From contig NZ_SJPO01000002.1 of assembly GCF_007859935.1 (NCBI RefSeq), forward strand, positions 434,001 through 498,000: DNA of 64,000 nt, written 5' to 3'. The stretch is from Posidoniimonas polymericola (GTDB lineage Bacteria; Planctomycetota; Planctomycetia; Pirellulales; Lacipirellulaceae). The position numbers and the translations under genes were made by a program. Below, piece after piece: positions 53,483-61,753 of the stretch (position 1 is its first letter; every line of letters begins with the position of its first letter). The notes beneath the pieces are model-generated. The model was given only the letters and a program-made list of their open reading frames with translations, was not told where the DNA came from and made no database searches.

Positions 53483-54544
53483 ATGATGCGATTTGGGATC
53501 ATCGGAGCCGGCGCGATCGGCGAGAAGCACGCCGAGGCGGCCGAGTCCGCGGGCTTCCAGGTGGCAGGGGTTGTAGACCAAGACCTTGAGCAGGCCAACC
53601 GCCTCGCTGCGCAGCACGGGGCCTACGCCGCCCGCGGGTGTGCGAGGATTTGGGACGATCCCTCCATTCAGGCGGTGGTGATCGCGGTCCCGAACAGCCT
53701 CCACAGACCATTGGCGATTGACGCGATGCGGTCTGGCAAGGACGTCTTGCTCGAGAAGCCGATGGGGCTCACCGCCGGCGACTGTGACGAACTTGTCAGT
53801 TTGGCGGAAGACCTAGGTCGCATCTTGCAGGTGGGGTACGCCCACCGCTTCACGTCAGTCGGCAAGGCCGCCATGGCCCACGCGACTTCGGGGGAGCTGG
53901 GCGAGTTGTACCACGCCAAGGCCCACCTGCACCTGCGGCGCGGGATCCCCGGCCTGGGCAAGTGGTTCACAACCAAGTCGCTGTCCGGCGGCGGCGTTCT
54001 GATCGACGTCGGGGTGCACCTGATCGACCTGGCGACGCACCTGATGGGGCAGCCCAGGACCGCGACGGTCAGCGGCAAGGCGTACTCGGTGTTTGGCGTG
54101 AGGATGGAGGACTACGTCTACGAGTCAATGTGGGCGGGGCCGCCCAACTACCAGGGCGTGTTCGACGTCGACGACCACGCCACCGCGCTGATTACGTTCG
54201 AGAACGGAGCGACGCTCGACCTGCAGGTGGCGTGGGCGTGCAACCTGCCTCAGGCGAGCGCCCCCGATTCCATGTTCGCCCTGCTGGGAGACCGCGGCGG
54301 CCTCTCGTTCGAGCTGTTTGGCGACCACCTCAACGTGCGGACCGACGCTGACGGGCGCCTGCACGAGGCCAGCGTCGACCTGCCCGACGAGGACCGGCTG
54401 GTCCTGCAGCTGCACGATTTCGCGCGGGCGGTTGCGACACGCCACTACGGCGTCGGGGCCACGCCCTGGCAGGCGAGGAACGTGCAGGCGATCGTGGACC
54501 TTATTTACCGCTCCAGCGAGACGGGGCAGGTCGCCTACGCCTAG
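53483..54544 (+). CDS. Gfo/Idh/MocA-family NAD(P)-dependent oxidoreductase
   Basis: A 353-residue sugar or inositol-type dehydrogenase. It has the Rossmann motif FGIIGAGAIGEKHAEAAE, the cofactor-binding EKPMGLT, the substrate-side RFTSVGKAAM, and the family motif GGGVLIDVGVHLIDLATHLM, whose Asp and His are catalytic-site residues in the family. Length and motifs are normal. It lies about 200 bases after the atypical family member and 67 before the symporter, all on the plus strand. The substrate is unknown; an amino sugar or sugar acid would fit the neighbours. Confidence 0.92.
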   Translation: MMRFGIIGAGAIGEKHAEAAESAGFQVAGVVDQDLEQANRLAAQHGAYAARGCARIWDDPSIQAVVIAVPNSLHRPLAIDAMRSGKDVLLEKPMGLTAGDCDELVSLAEDLGRILQVGYAHRFTSVGKAAMAHATSGELGELYHAKAHLHLRRGIPGLGKWFTTKSLSGGGVLIDVGVHLIDLATHLMGQPRTATVSGKAYSVFGVRMEDYVYESMWAGPPNYQGVFDVDDHATALITFENGATLDLQVAWACNLPQASAPDSMFALLGDRGGLSFELFGDHLNVRTDADGRLHEASVDLPDEDRLVLQLHDFARAVATRHYGVGATPWQARNVQAIVDLIYRSSETGQVAYA

Positions 54545-54611
54545 GGCCTACGCCGCGGCGATCACCCATCGGTAAGCACCGGGCCTTCGTTGCCCTCAAT
54601 GCCCAGCCAGC

Positions 54612-56546
54612 ATGCACGCCTGTCAGGTCCTTGGAGCCGCCACGACTATCGACCGGGCGCTGGTCGTGATCTACCTCGTTGCGACGCTCGCGATCGGCCT
54701 GCTCGCAAGCCGTGGGCTGCGCCGCACGTCTGCCTCAGGACGAGACCTCGCGGCCGGGACCGATAGCGAGGACGCCTATTTCCTCGCCGGGCGCCGGGTG
54801 CCGGGATGGATGAACGGCGTGTCATTCGCCGCGACCGCCTTGAACGCCGACGTCGGACCGACGTACTGCGGTTTCGCGGTCGTCGTGGGCCTGCCGATTG
54901 CCTTCTTCTACCTTCCGCGGTTCGCGCTAGCCTGGATGATCGCCGCCCTGGTGTTCGCGGTTCGCTGGCGCCAGCTCCAGATCCGCACAGGACCGGAGTT
55001 CTACGCGCTCCGTTTCTCGGGGAGTCGCACGCGATTCATGCGCGTCTACTCGTCCTTGTTTGCGATCGCAGTGAACATGGCCCCGTGGATCGGGGCGGGC
55101 CTGCTCGGCGTCCACAAGGTATTTGGACCGGCGTTCGGCATCGAGGACAAGACCACAACGCTGGCGATCGTGTTGCCGGTGCTTGTGGCGTACGTCTGGA
55201 TCGGAGGGTTCGCAGGGGTGGTGCTGACCGACGTCATGCAGTCGCTTGTAATCTTGCTCGCGAGCGGCATGCTCGTCGTTTCGGTGCTCTGGGAGCACGG
55301 TGGTCCTGCTGGCCTGGCCGCTGCTGTCGAGAACGCCCGCCCGGGCAGCTCCGCAGAGATCCTTTCAACTTGGCCGACCTGGGGGCACCGGGTGCTCGGT
55401 CCCGCGGTTGTCTTGGCGTGGCTGCTCGTTCCAACCGTCGGGCGGGGCGGCGCGGTCGACCTCGAGGGGCAGCGGCTCTTCTCTTGCCGGAGCGACCGCG
55501 ACGCGGCGAAGATGAACGTCTGGGGGGCGGCGGGGCTCTTTGCCATGCTGCTGCTGCTAACGCTCCCTACCCTGGGGCTGCTGGTCAAGCATCCCTGGCT
55601 CTACGACGCCGACCCTGGGCGTCGCGAGGAGGCCTACTCGATGCTGCTGAGCGAGTACCTGCCGTCGGGTTTCTTCGGCATCGCCCTCTCGGCGCTCCTC
55701 GCGAGCGTCATGTCCACGATCTCCAGCCACCTGAGCTACGGCTCGCAGACGCTGGTCAACGATGTCGCTCGGCAGCTGTCACCCGACTCCAGGTTACTCG
55801 CACCGGGGTCTCGTTCTGCCGTGTGGGTAGGCCGCTTCCTGATGCTGGCGGTGCTCGCGGCGGGGATCATGGTGGCCTATCACGCGGATTCGTTGATCGG
55901 GATCGCGATCGTGCTGGCGGGCATGTACGGCGCGACGGCCAGTATCTACTGGGGCCAGTGGTGGTGGTGGCGCGTGAACTTCTGGAGCTGGCTGACGGCG
56001 ATGATCGGGGGCCCCTGTATCTTCCTGACGCTGGGCGGATTCACGGCCCTTGGGCGGAGGATCCCGGGCCTGCTCAGCCTGTTCCCTTCCTGGGGGGCGG
56101 CTCGGTCGGCGAGTGAGTCGGCAGCTCAGGGAATGGACATGCTGCAGGCGGCCCTGGGCATGGCGTTGACATGCGTCGCGTGGATCCTGGCGACGCTCGC
56201 GACGAGCCCCGAGCCAATGCCGGTGCTGGTTCGCTTCTATCGGCGGGCGAGGCCGATGGGCCTCTGGGGCCCCGTGCGCGAGCGCTGCCTGCAGGAGGAC
56301 GACTCGTTTGTGCCGCCCCCCCGGAATCTCCTGCTCCGTGGCCTGCTGGCGGCGGTCGTTGGGGCCTCGACGCTGGTCGCCGGCGTGCTCGGGGCATCGG
56401 TCTGGTTCGTCGGACGCTGGGCTGAGGGCGCCGTCTACCTCGGAACCGCCGTCGCGACGGGCGTGTGGTTCGCAAGGTTGTTTGACCGGCAGATGCGCCT
56501 GCTCGGAGCGGACCAACCGGAGCCCAGGCGGGCGCCGGACGCTTAG
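54612..56546 (+). CDS. Sodium:solute symporter (SSS family)
   Basis: A 644-residue membrane protein with about 14 helices and SSS family stretches: RALVVIYLVATLAIGLLASR, AYFLAGRRVPGWMNGVSF, YCGFAVVVGLPIAFFYLPRF, VWIGGFAGVVLTDVMQSLVI. The C-terminal 100 residues resemble those of the symporter at 13332 (PVLVRFYRRARPMGLWGPV versus VLLRFYRKTLPFGAWGV), so the two are paralogues. It likely imports the sugar handled by the oxidoreductases upstream. Its stop codon overlaps that of the convergent AnmK-like gene. Confidence 0.88.
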   Translation: MHACQVLGAATTIDRALVVIYLVATLAIGLLASRGLRRTSASGRDLAAGTDSEDAYFLAGRRVPGWMNGVSFAATALNADVGPTYCGFAVVVGLPIAFFYLPRFALAWMIAALVFAVRWRQLQIRTGPEFYALRFSGSRTRFMRVYSSLFAIAVNMAPWIGAGLLGVHKVFGPAFGIEDKTTTLAIVLPVLVAYVWIGGFAGVVLTDVMQSLVILLASGMLVVSVLWEHGGPAGLAAAVENARPGSSAEILSTWPTWGHRVLGPAVVLAWLLVPTVGRGGAVDLEGQRLFSCRSDRDAAKMNVWGAAGLFAMLLLLTLPTLGLLVKHPWLYDADPGRREEAYSMLLSEYLPSGFFGIALSALLASVMSTISSHLSYGSQTLVNDVARQLSPDSRLLAPGSRSAVWVGRFLMLAVLAAGIMVAYHADSLIGIAIVLAGMYGATASIYWGQWWWWRVNFWSWLTAMIGGPCIFLTLGGFTALGRRIPGLLSLFPSWGAARSASESAAQGMDMLQAALGMALTCVAWILATLATSPEPMPVLVRFYRRARPMGLWGPVRERCLQEDDSFVPPPRNLLLRGLLAAVVGASTLVAGVLGASVWFVGRWAEGAVYLGTAVATGVWFARLFDRQMRLLGADQPEPRRAPDA

Positions 56547-57634
56547 GACCACGGCCCCCGCGCCGTCGACACACCGGCGCAATTGGCGACGCGGCAGCCG
56601 GTGGTTTCTGGCGTTGTAACGGGCAGCCCGCGCTGGTAGCGAATCGCGAGCCAGCCGAAGCACTCCGCCTCCAGGGTGTCGGGATTGAGTCCTCGTTCGC
56701 CAACGTTGCGCAGCTCGCCGATGGCGGCGCGGAGCCTCTTTAGCAGCAGCGGGTGGCGGCTGCCGCGACCGGTCACCCAGGTCGACTCGGGGACCTCGGG
56801 CAGCTGCCGCACGGCGAGAGAAATGGCTTCGGCAATGATCGCGCAAATGGTGGCCGCGCCGTCCTCGGGCTCTAGTCCCGAGACGTCGATTCGTTCAAAA
56901 TCCGAACGAGTTGGCGAACGCGGCAGCGGGCGTTTGAAAAACGGACTTGCGAGCGCGTACTCCACCGCCCTCTCGTGCACCACTCCCCGCAGTGACACCT
57001 GGCCCTCGTCGTCGTCGGTGGCTTCGGCGACTTCCTGGACCCATTCGTCAAGCAGTTCCAGCCCCGGTCCCACGTCGCCAGCGATGATCTCATTGGCGGG
57101 GCTCAGCCAAGTCAGGCTGCACACAGCCCCTAGGTTGAGCATCAGAGCGGGGCGCGGCTCCTCGGACATCAGGGCCCAGTGGTACATCGACTCGAGCGGC
57201 GCGCCCTGGCCGCCGATCGCGATGTCATGCCGGCGGAAGTCGGAGACCACCGGCAGCCCAATCAACTCCGAGAGCAGCCAAGGATTGCCGATCTGAAGCC
57301 AGATCCCTTCTTCGGGCATCCGGCGAACCGTGTGCCCATCGATCCCGACCGCGGCGACCTGCTCGAACTCCTTGGGGTGCCGGCGCCGCAGCGCGCCGGC
57401 CGCCCGAGCGAAGTGGTGCGTCAGTTCCTTTTCGAGCCGCGCTAGCTCGGTGATCGGCAGGTCATTTTGCGTCGCCTCAAGCAGCCCCCACTGCAGGGTC
57501 TGCGGGCACGGCAGGTTCACACCCCCAATGGGACGGATGTCGTCGCGGCCGTCGCTGTGGATGAGCGCGGCCTCGACCGCGTCGCCGGTGACGGTGGTCA
57601 GCATGCCAATGGCGTAGCGGTGAGGTTGGTCCAT
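56543..57634 (-). CDS. Divergent AnmK-like kinase (anhydro-N-acetylmuramic acid kinase family)
   Basis: A 363-residue protein of AnmK length and plan. AnmK converts anhydro-MurNAc to MurNAc-6-phosphate in cell-wall recycling. The substrate/catalytic stretch DFRRHDIAIGGQGAPLESMY is well kept. The ATP-site motifs are altered: TTVTGDAVEAAL where MSGTSxDGxDAAL is usual, GIDGHTVRR for GxHGQTxRH, NLGAVCSLT for NxGGIANxT, DVGPGLELLDEW for DTGPGNxLxDxW, and TGRGSRHPLL for the GGGAxNPxL loop. It may use a different sugar or be poorly active. The ATG at 57634 gives the normal family N-terminus; 131 open codons upstream are not supported. It converges with the symporter and is divergent from the XylR-type regulator. 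Confidence 0.8.
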   Translation of the reverse strand: MDQPHRYAIGMLTTVTGDAVEAALIHSDGRDDIRPIGGVNLPCPQTLQWGLLEATQNDLPITELARLEKELTHHFARAAGALRRRHPKEFEQVAAVGIDGHTVRRMPEEGIWLQIGNPWLLSELIGLPVVSDFRRHDIAIGGQGAPLESMYHWALMSEEPRPALMLNLGAVCSLTWLSPANEIIAGDVGPGLELLDEWVQEVAEATDDDEGQVSLRGVVHERAVEYALASPFFKRPLPRSPTRSDFERIDVSGLEPEDGAATICAIIAEAISLAVRQLPEVPESTWVTGRGSRHPLLLKRLRAAIGELRNVGERGLNPDTLEAECFGWLAIRYQRGLPVTTPETTGCRVANCAGVSTARGPWS

Positions 57635-57809
57635 CGCTTCAATAGTTAGGGTGGTGGGCCGGCTCCCGAAGCGCTTCCTCCGTCGGCCCTGCCTGCCTAT
57701 TCTAGACCAGACGCCTTCTGAGAGGGCGCCGCTGCCGACTCGAGCCCAACTTCGACGGAAAGCCGTGGACGGCGCCTGACCGACCGTTCCCCCAGCCAGA
57801 GGTGCTTCG

Positions 57810-58967
57810 ATGGCGATACCCGAGGTTGGCGTGCTTGTCGAATTCGACTCGGCCTGGGGCAGGAACCTGCTGCGCGGCGTCGCCAGCTTTGCCGACAAGT
57901 TCGGACCGTGGAACCTGCTGATCGATCCGCACCACAACCCGGCCAATCGCACTATCCCTCCCGCCTGGCGGGCCGACGGGCTGATCGCCAGGATTTCGAC
58001 GCCGCTGCAGTTCCAACGGTTGGTCACCAGCGGCGTGCCGGTTGTTGACGTGGGCGACTCCTACGTGGGCGCGGAAGAAACCGATTCGGTGGTCACGGAT
58101 TTCCACGCATGGGCGCATTCCGCGATCGAGCACTTCCGCAGCAAGGGGTTCGAGAGCTTCGCGTATTTCGCGCCGCCTAGTCGCGACTACTCGAACTATC
58201 GCGGGAAGGTGTTTGCTTCCTTGCTGGAGCAGCAGGGGCTGGCCTGCGCCCAGTACCGGCCGGGCTACCGGGTAGGCCGGCAGATCAGCCCCGAGGAGTA
58301 TCGCCGACGCGTCACCCGTTGGCTGTCGCAGCTCGAGACGCCGGTCGCGGTGCTGACATCTGACGCGGTCCAGGGGAAGTCGTTGGTTGAAGTTGGCGTG
58401 CTGGCCGGCCTGGCGATTCCTGATGACGTCGCCGTCCTCGCGGGTGACTCGGACGACCTGTTGTGTGAGGTTTGCTCCCCGCCCTTGTCGAGCATCGAGG
58501 TTGCCAGCCACCGGATTGGCTTTGAGGCGGCAAGGCGGCTTGCCGCGAGACTCCGTGGAGAGGCCCCCACGGCGGCGGCCGTCTTAGTCGAGCCGCTCCG
58601 GGTTCACAGCCGCCAGTCTAGCGATGTCCTCGCCATTGACGACCCCATGGTCGTCCGCGCGCTCCGCTTTATGCAGCAGCACGCCTGCCGCGGGATCGGG
58701 GTGGCCGAGGTGCTCGAAGCGACGCCGGTGACTCGACGCCAGCTCGAACGCTCGTTCAAGAAGAAGCTTGGACGTCTTCCCGCTGAAGAGCTCCGCCGAC
58801 TGCGACTCGAGCGCGGCCGGCAGCTGCTGATCGAGACCGAGCTGTCTATCGACCAAGTGGCGGAAGCGGCTGGGTATGCCGGCGCGACGCAATTCGGAAC
58901 CGCGTTCCGCAGCAAGTACGGCGCGACCCCGCTGCAATTCCGGCGGCACGCACAGCCGCATGGGTAA
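57810..58967 (+). CDS. XylR-type regulator (LacI-like sensor plus AraC helix-turn-helix)
   Basis: A 385-residue transcription factor. A LacI/periplasmic-binding-protein-like sensor spans about 1-275 (EVGVLVEFDSAWGRNLLRGV; PDDVAVLAGDSDDLLCEV; PPLSSIEVASHRIGFEAARR). A C-terminal AraC DNA-binding domain spans about 280-385 (RRQLERSFKKKLGRLPAEEL; IDQVAEAAGYAGATQFGTAF). This is the architecture of xylose regulator XylR, common as a local activator in planctomycete sugar clusters. It is divergent from the AnmK-like gene and 172 bases upstream of the PEP-CTERM cluster, and could control either side. Confidence 0.9.
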   Translation: MAIPEVGVLVEFDSAWGRNLLRGVASFADKFGPWNLLIDPHHNPANRTIPPAWRADGLIARISTPLQFQRLVTSGVPVVDVGDSYVGAEETDSVVTDFHAWAHSAIEHFRSKGFESFAYFAPPSRDYSNYRGKVFASLLEQQGLACAQYRPGYRVGRQISPEEYRRRVTRWLSQLETPVAVLTSDAVQGKSLVEVGVLAGLAIPDDVAVLAGDSDDLLCEVCSPPLSSIEVASHRIGFEAARRLAARLRGEAPTAAAVLVEPLRVHSRQSSDVLAIDDPMVVRALRFMQQHACRGIGVAEVLEATPVTRRQLERSFKKKLGRLPAEELRRLRLERGRQLLIETELSIDQVAEAAGYAGATQFGTAFRSKYGATPLQFRRHAQPHG

Positions 58968-59007
58968 GGCGGTGTCGCAAACGGTGGAAAAAATATCGCA
59001 GATAATT

Positions 59008-59036
59008 TTGACCACTGATCCGAGCCTCGGTACGCT
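59008..59036 (+). promoter_or_regulatory. Predicted promoter before the PEP-CTERM/DUF1559 cluster
   Basis: TTGACC (59008-59013) and TACGCT (59031-59036) are 17 bases apart, following an A/T-rich stretch in otherwise GC-rich DNA. It would give a leader of about 100 bases to the ATG at 59140. This is sequence resemblance only. Confidence 0.45.
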
Positions 59037-59139
59037 AACTCCCAGTCGCCGCGTCCGCACGGTGATCACAGAGATAAGGCCTGCTTGATGCGCCCGCTTG
59101 GAATCCTCGCCCCACCTGCACCCTCTGGCTAGACGTCTC

Positions 59140-60246
59140 ATGAACCACAAACTCCCCGCCGCAAGCGCCGTTCTCGCTTGCGTCCTGACGCTTCCTGGCG
59201 CCGTGTGCGCCGCGACCTTCGTGGAAATTGCTCGGTTTGACGTTTCGGCGTCCGCGGACGCGAGTTCTGCCTCGTACATCGGCAACAACCCATCGGCGGT
59301 CGCGTGGAACGGCCGGCAGCTCTTCATCGCCGGTTTCAATTCGTCTGGTGCTCAAGCGAACACGGCGATCGCAGAGATCACCAACGCGGGTGCGACGGGC
59401 GTCAACGCAGCTTCATTGAGCGAGGCGTTCGCCGATCTCGCGACTCCCAATCTCCGGGGCTACTCGGGCCTCGACCTGCAAGGCTCCGTTCTCGTGGCCG
59501 CCTACGACGACGGCGCCGCCGACCCCAACGGCATCCAGGCCCTGGACGCGTCGTCTCGCACGCAGACGTGGGCCAAGAACGCCCGCGGCGGCAGCGGCGT
59601 CGCCTTCGACCCCGGCTTCGGCGGGGCCGACCAGGGCGTCGCCTGGACCACCTTCGGCAGTGGGCGACGAGCGCTGCAAGACACGGCTACGGGGGCCGAC
59701 CTCTACAACACCGCCGATGGCATGATCATCAACACCGGCTCTGGCTCGTTCTGGCGCGACATGGACTTCGACCCCGCAACCGGGGACATCTACGCCCGTC
59801 GCTCCAACGGCGTCATCATGAGCACGAGGACCGGCGGAAACTCGGTCACCGCAACGTCGGAGCTTGTACCCGTTGACACCGGCGCGGACTTTGTCGCCGG
59901 TCACATGATCAGTTTCCTCGCCGGCACGCCCGACGGCGACCTGCTGATCTACAACGACCGCCCGGCCACGGTTTCGGGCCAGCCGTTTGCTTCGGCCGTC
60001 AAGCTGATCGACACCAGCGGGACGCCCGAAGCCGCGACGTTCTCCTTCATCGGCGGCGGGACGCCCGCGGACGGAAACGGCTACTACGACTTCGACTACG
60101 ACCCCGCCACCAGGACGCTCGCGATCGCCGACTTTGCCAATCGGAACGTCCATGTTTTCGGCGTGGTTCCCGAGCCGGCGGCGTGCCTCGTGCTCGTCTC
60201 GGGCTTGCTGGTTGGACCGGCATGCCGCTTCCGAGGAAGGCATTGA
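59140..60246 (+). CDS. PEP-CTERM protein, tandem paralogue 1
   Basis: A 368-residue exported protein with a signal peptide (ASAVLACVLTLPGAVCAATF), a propeller-like body of unknown function and a PEP-CTERM tail (VVPEPAACLVLVSGLLVG then RFRGRH). It is a tandem paralogue of the next gene, sharing xEIARFDVS, NPxAVAWNG, the pattern GGSGVxFDPGF and SGRRALQD. An exosortase would cleave near PEP; none is in the window. The start at 59140 directly precedes the signal peptide. It is first in a plus-strand run extending to the window end. Confidence 0.85.
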   Translation: MNHKLPAASAVLACVLTLPGAVCAATFVEIARFDVSASADASSASYIGNNPSAVAWNGRQLFIAGFNSSGAQANTAIAEITNAGATGVNAASLSEAFADLATPNLRGYSGLDLQGSVLVAAYDDGAADPNGIQALDASSRTQTWAKNARGGSGVAFDPGFGGADQGVAWTTFGSGRRALQDTATGADLYNTADGMIINTGSGSFWRDMDFDPATGDIYARRSNGVIMSTRTGGNSVTATSELVPVDTGADFVAGHMISFLAGTPDGDLLIYNDRPATVSGQPFASAVKLIDTSGTPEAATFSFIGGGTPADGNGYYDFDYDPATRTLAIADFANRNVHVFGVVPEPAACLVLVSGLLVGPACRFRGRH

Positions 60247-60314
60247 GCGACGCGCTTCGCGTCAAATTCGGTTGGCGACACCTCGGTTCTCTGCTGCAAA
60301 TTTACAGGTAAACT

Positions 60315-61736
60315 ATGCGACTCTCTCACTGCGCAACGAGCGTCTCCGCTGTGGCCCTGGCGGTTGTGCTAGTCGGCCAGGCCGCGGCGATCGAATTCAA
60401 CGAGATCGCCAGGTTCGACGTGAGCTTTGCTTTCAGCTCGGACCTGGACCCTGACGACACCAGCGTCGACGACAACCCCAAGTTCATCGGCACGAATCCC
60501 CTGGCGGTCGCCTGGAATGGGAGCAAGTTGTACCTGGGCGGCCACGACAACTTCGGGTCGTCGCTGCTGCCGATTGGTTTGATCGAGGTTCTGAACCCGA
60601 CACGCACCGGGATCAACGTGCTCTCTGACGCTGATTTCGGCCCCAAGTTTGGCGAGATCTTTCAACCGCTGGGGCGGGGCTACACGGGCTTGGAGCTCTC
60701 GGGCAGCGGCTTGGCGGCCGCGTACGACGATGGCGCCGCATCGGGTGACGCGATCCAGCTCTTCGACACAAGCAGCAACTCCCTGCTGTGGGACCTGAGC
60801 GACGCCGGCATTACAGGCCGCGGTGGGTCGGGTGTCGGCTTTGACCCTGGCTTCAATGGTGCGGACGCGACCCCTGGCGTCGCGTGGACCCAGTTCGCCA
60901 GCGGCCGCCGTGCGCTGCAAGACCCGGCCACCGGTGCCAGCGAGTACCTGCTCGGCTCGGAGCCGCTTGGCTTTCAGTGGTTGCCGGACAGCCCGCCGGG
61001 GTCCAACTTCGCACGCGACTTCGCCTTCGACCCCGCCACCGGCGACATCTACGTCCGTCGCAACAACGACATCGACGCGGCGGACCGGTCGGGCGACAAC
61101 GCGACCACCAACCGTCGCACGATCGTTGACGACCCCACCGACGCCGGCGCCTTCAAGCTTGGTCAGAAGATCGAGTTCCTGGAGGGCACGGCGGAAGGCG
61201 ACCTGCTCATCTACAACGACAGCGTGGTTGCGAGCACGGACCAGCCGTTCGTCGACGTCGTTAAAGTCGTCGACACGGACGGCGTGGCCAAGACCGCGAC
61301 GTTTAACCTGCTGGGCGGGCTGACCGGCGCCGACATCGCGGATGGCGCTGGGATCTACGATTTTGACTACGACCCCATCAGCAAGACGCTTGCTGTGGTG
61401 GACTTTGTGAACCGGAATGTGTTTATCTTCGGTGTGGGCAGCGGCGGCGAAGTACTGGTCGGCGATTACAACGACGACGGCGTCGTGGACGCAGCCGACT
61501 ACACCGTTTGGCGGGATAGTGAGGGCGTGAGTGTCACTCTGCCTGGCGAGAGTCCGGACGCGACCACCCCTGGGCTGGTCGACGCAGAAGACTACGCCTT
61601 TTGGCAGGCGAACTACGGGGCGGCGGCAGCGGGCAGCCTAAATGGGGCTGCCGCCCCAGAGCCGACCGGTCTCGCGATTGCCGGGACGCTCGCCTCGCTT
61701 ATTTTGTGCGGTCGCCGACGCGACTGTGCGACCTAA
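60315..61736 (+). CDS. PEP-CTERM protein with dockerin, tandem paralogue 2
   Basis: A 473-residue exported protein with a signal peptide (VSAVALAVVLVGQAAA), the same propeller-like body as the gene before it (EFNEIARFDVSF; GRGGSGVGFDPGFNGAD; FASGRRALQDPATGAS), an added type I dockerin pair (VGDYNDDGVVDAADYTVWRD and GLVDAEDYAFWQANYG) and a PEP-CTERM tail (APEPTGLAIAGTLASLIL then GRRR). It follows its paralogue by 68 bases and overlaps nothing. The pairing of one copy with and one without a dockerin repeats what is seen for the other PEP-CTERM pair (11970 and 24612). Confidence 0.87.
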   Translation: MRLSHCATSVSAVALAVVLVGQAAAIEFNEIARFDVSFAFSSDLDPDDTSVDDNPKFIGTNPLAVAWNGSKLYLGGHDNFGSSLLPIGLIEVLNPTRTGINVLSDADFGPKFGEIFQPLGRGYTGLELSGSGLAAAYDDGAASGDAIQLFDTSSNSLLWDLSDAGITGRGGSGVGFDPGFNGADATPGVAWTQFASGRRALQDPATGASEYLLGSEPLGFQWLPDSPPGSNFARDFAFDPATGDIYVRRNNDIDAADRSGDNATTNRRTIVDDPTDAGAFKLGQKIEFLEGTAEGDLLIYNDSVVASTDQPFVDVVKVVDTDGVAKTATFNLLGGLTGADIADGAGIYDFDYDPISKTLAVVDFVNRNVFIFGVGSGGEVLVGDYNDDGVVDAADYTVWRDSEGVSVTLPGESPDATTPGLVDAEDYAFWQANYGAAAAGSLNGAAAPEPTGLAIAGTLASLILCGRRRDCAT

Positions 61737-61753
61737 AAGCACCGGATGAATCC

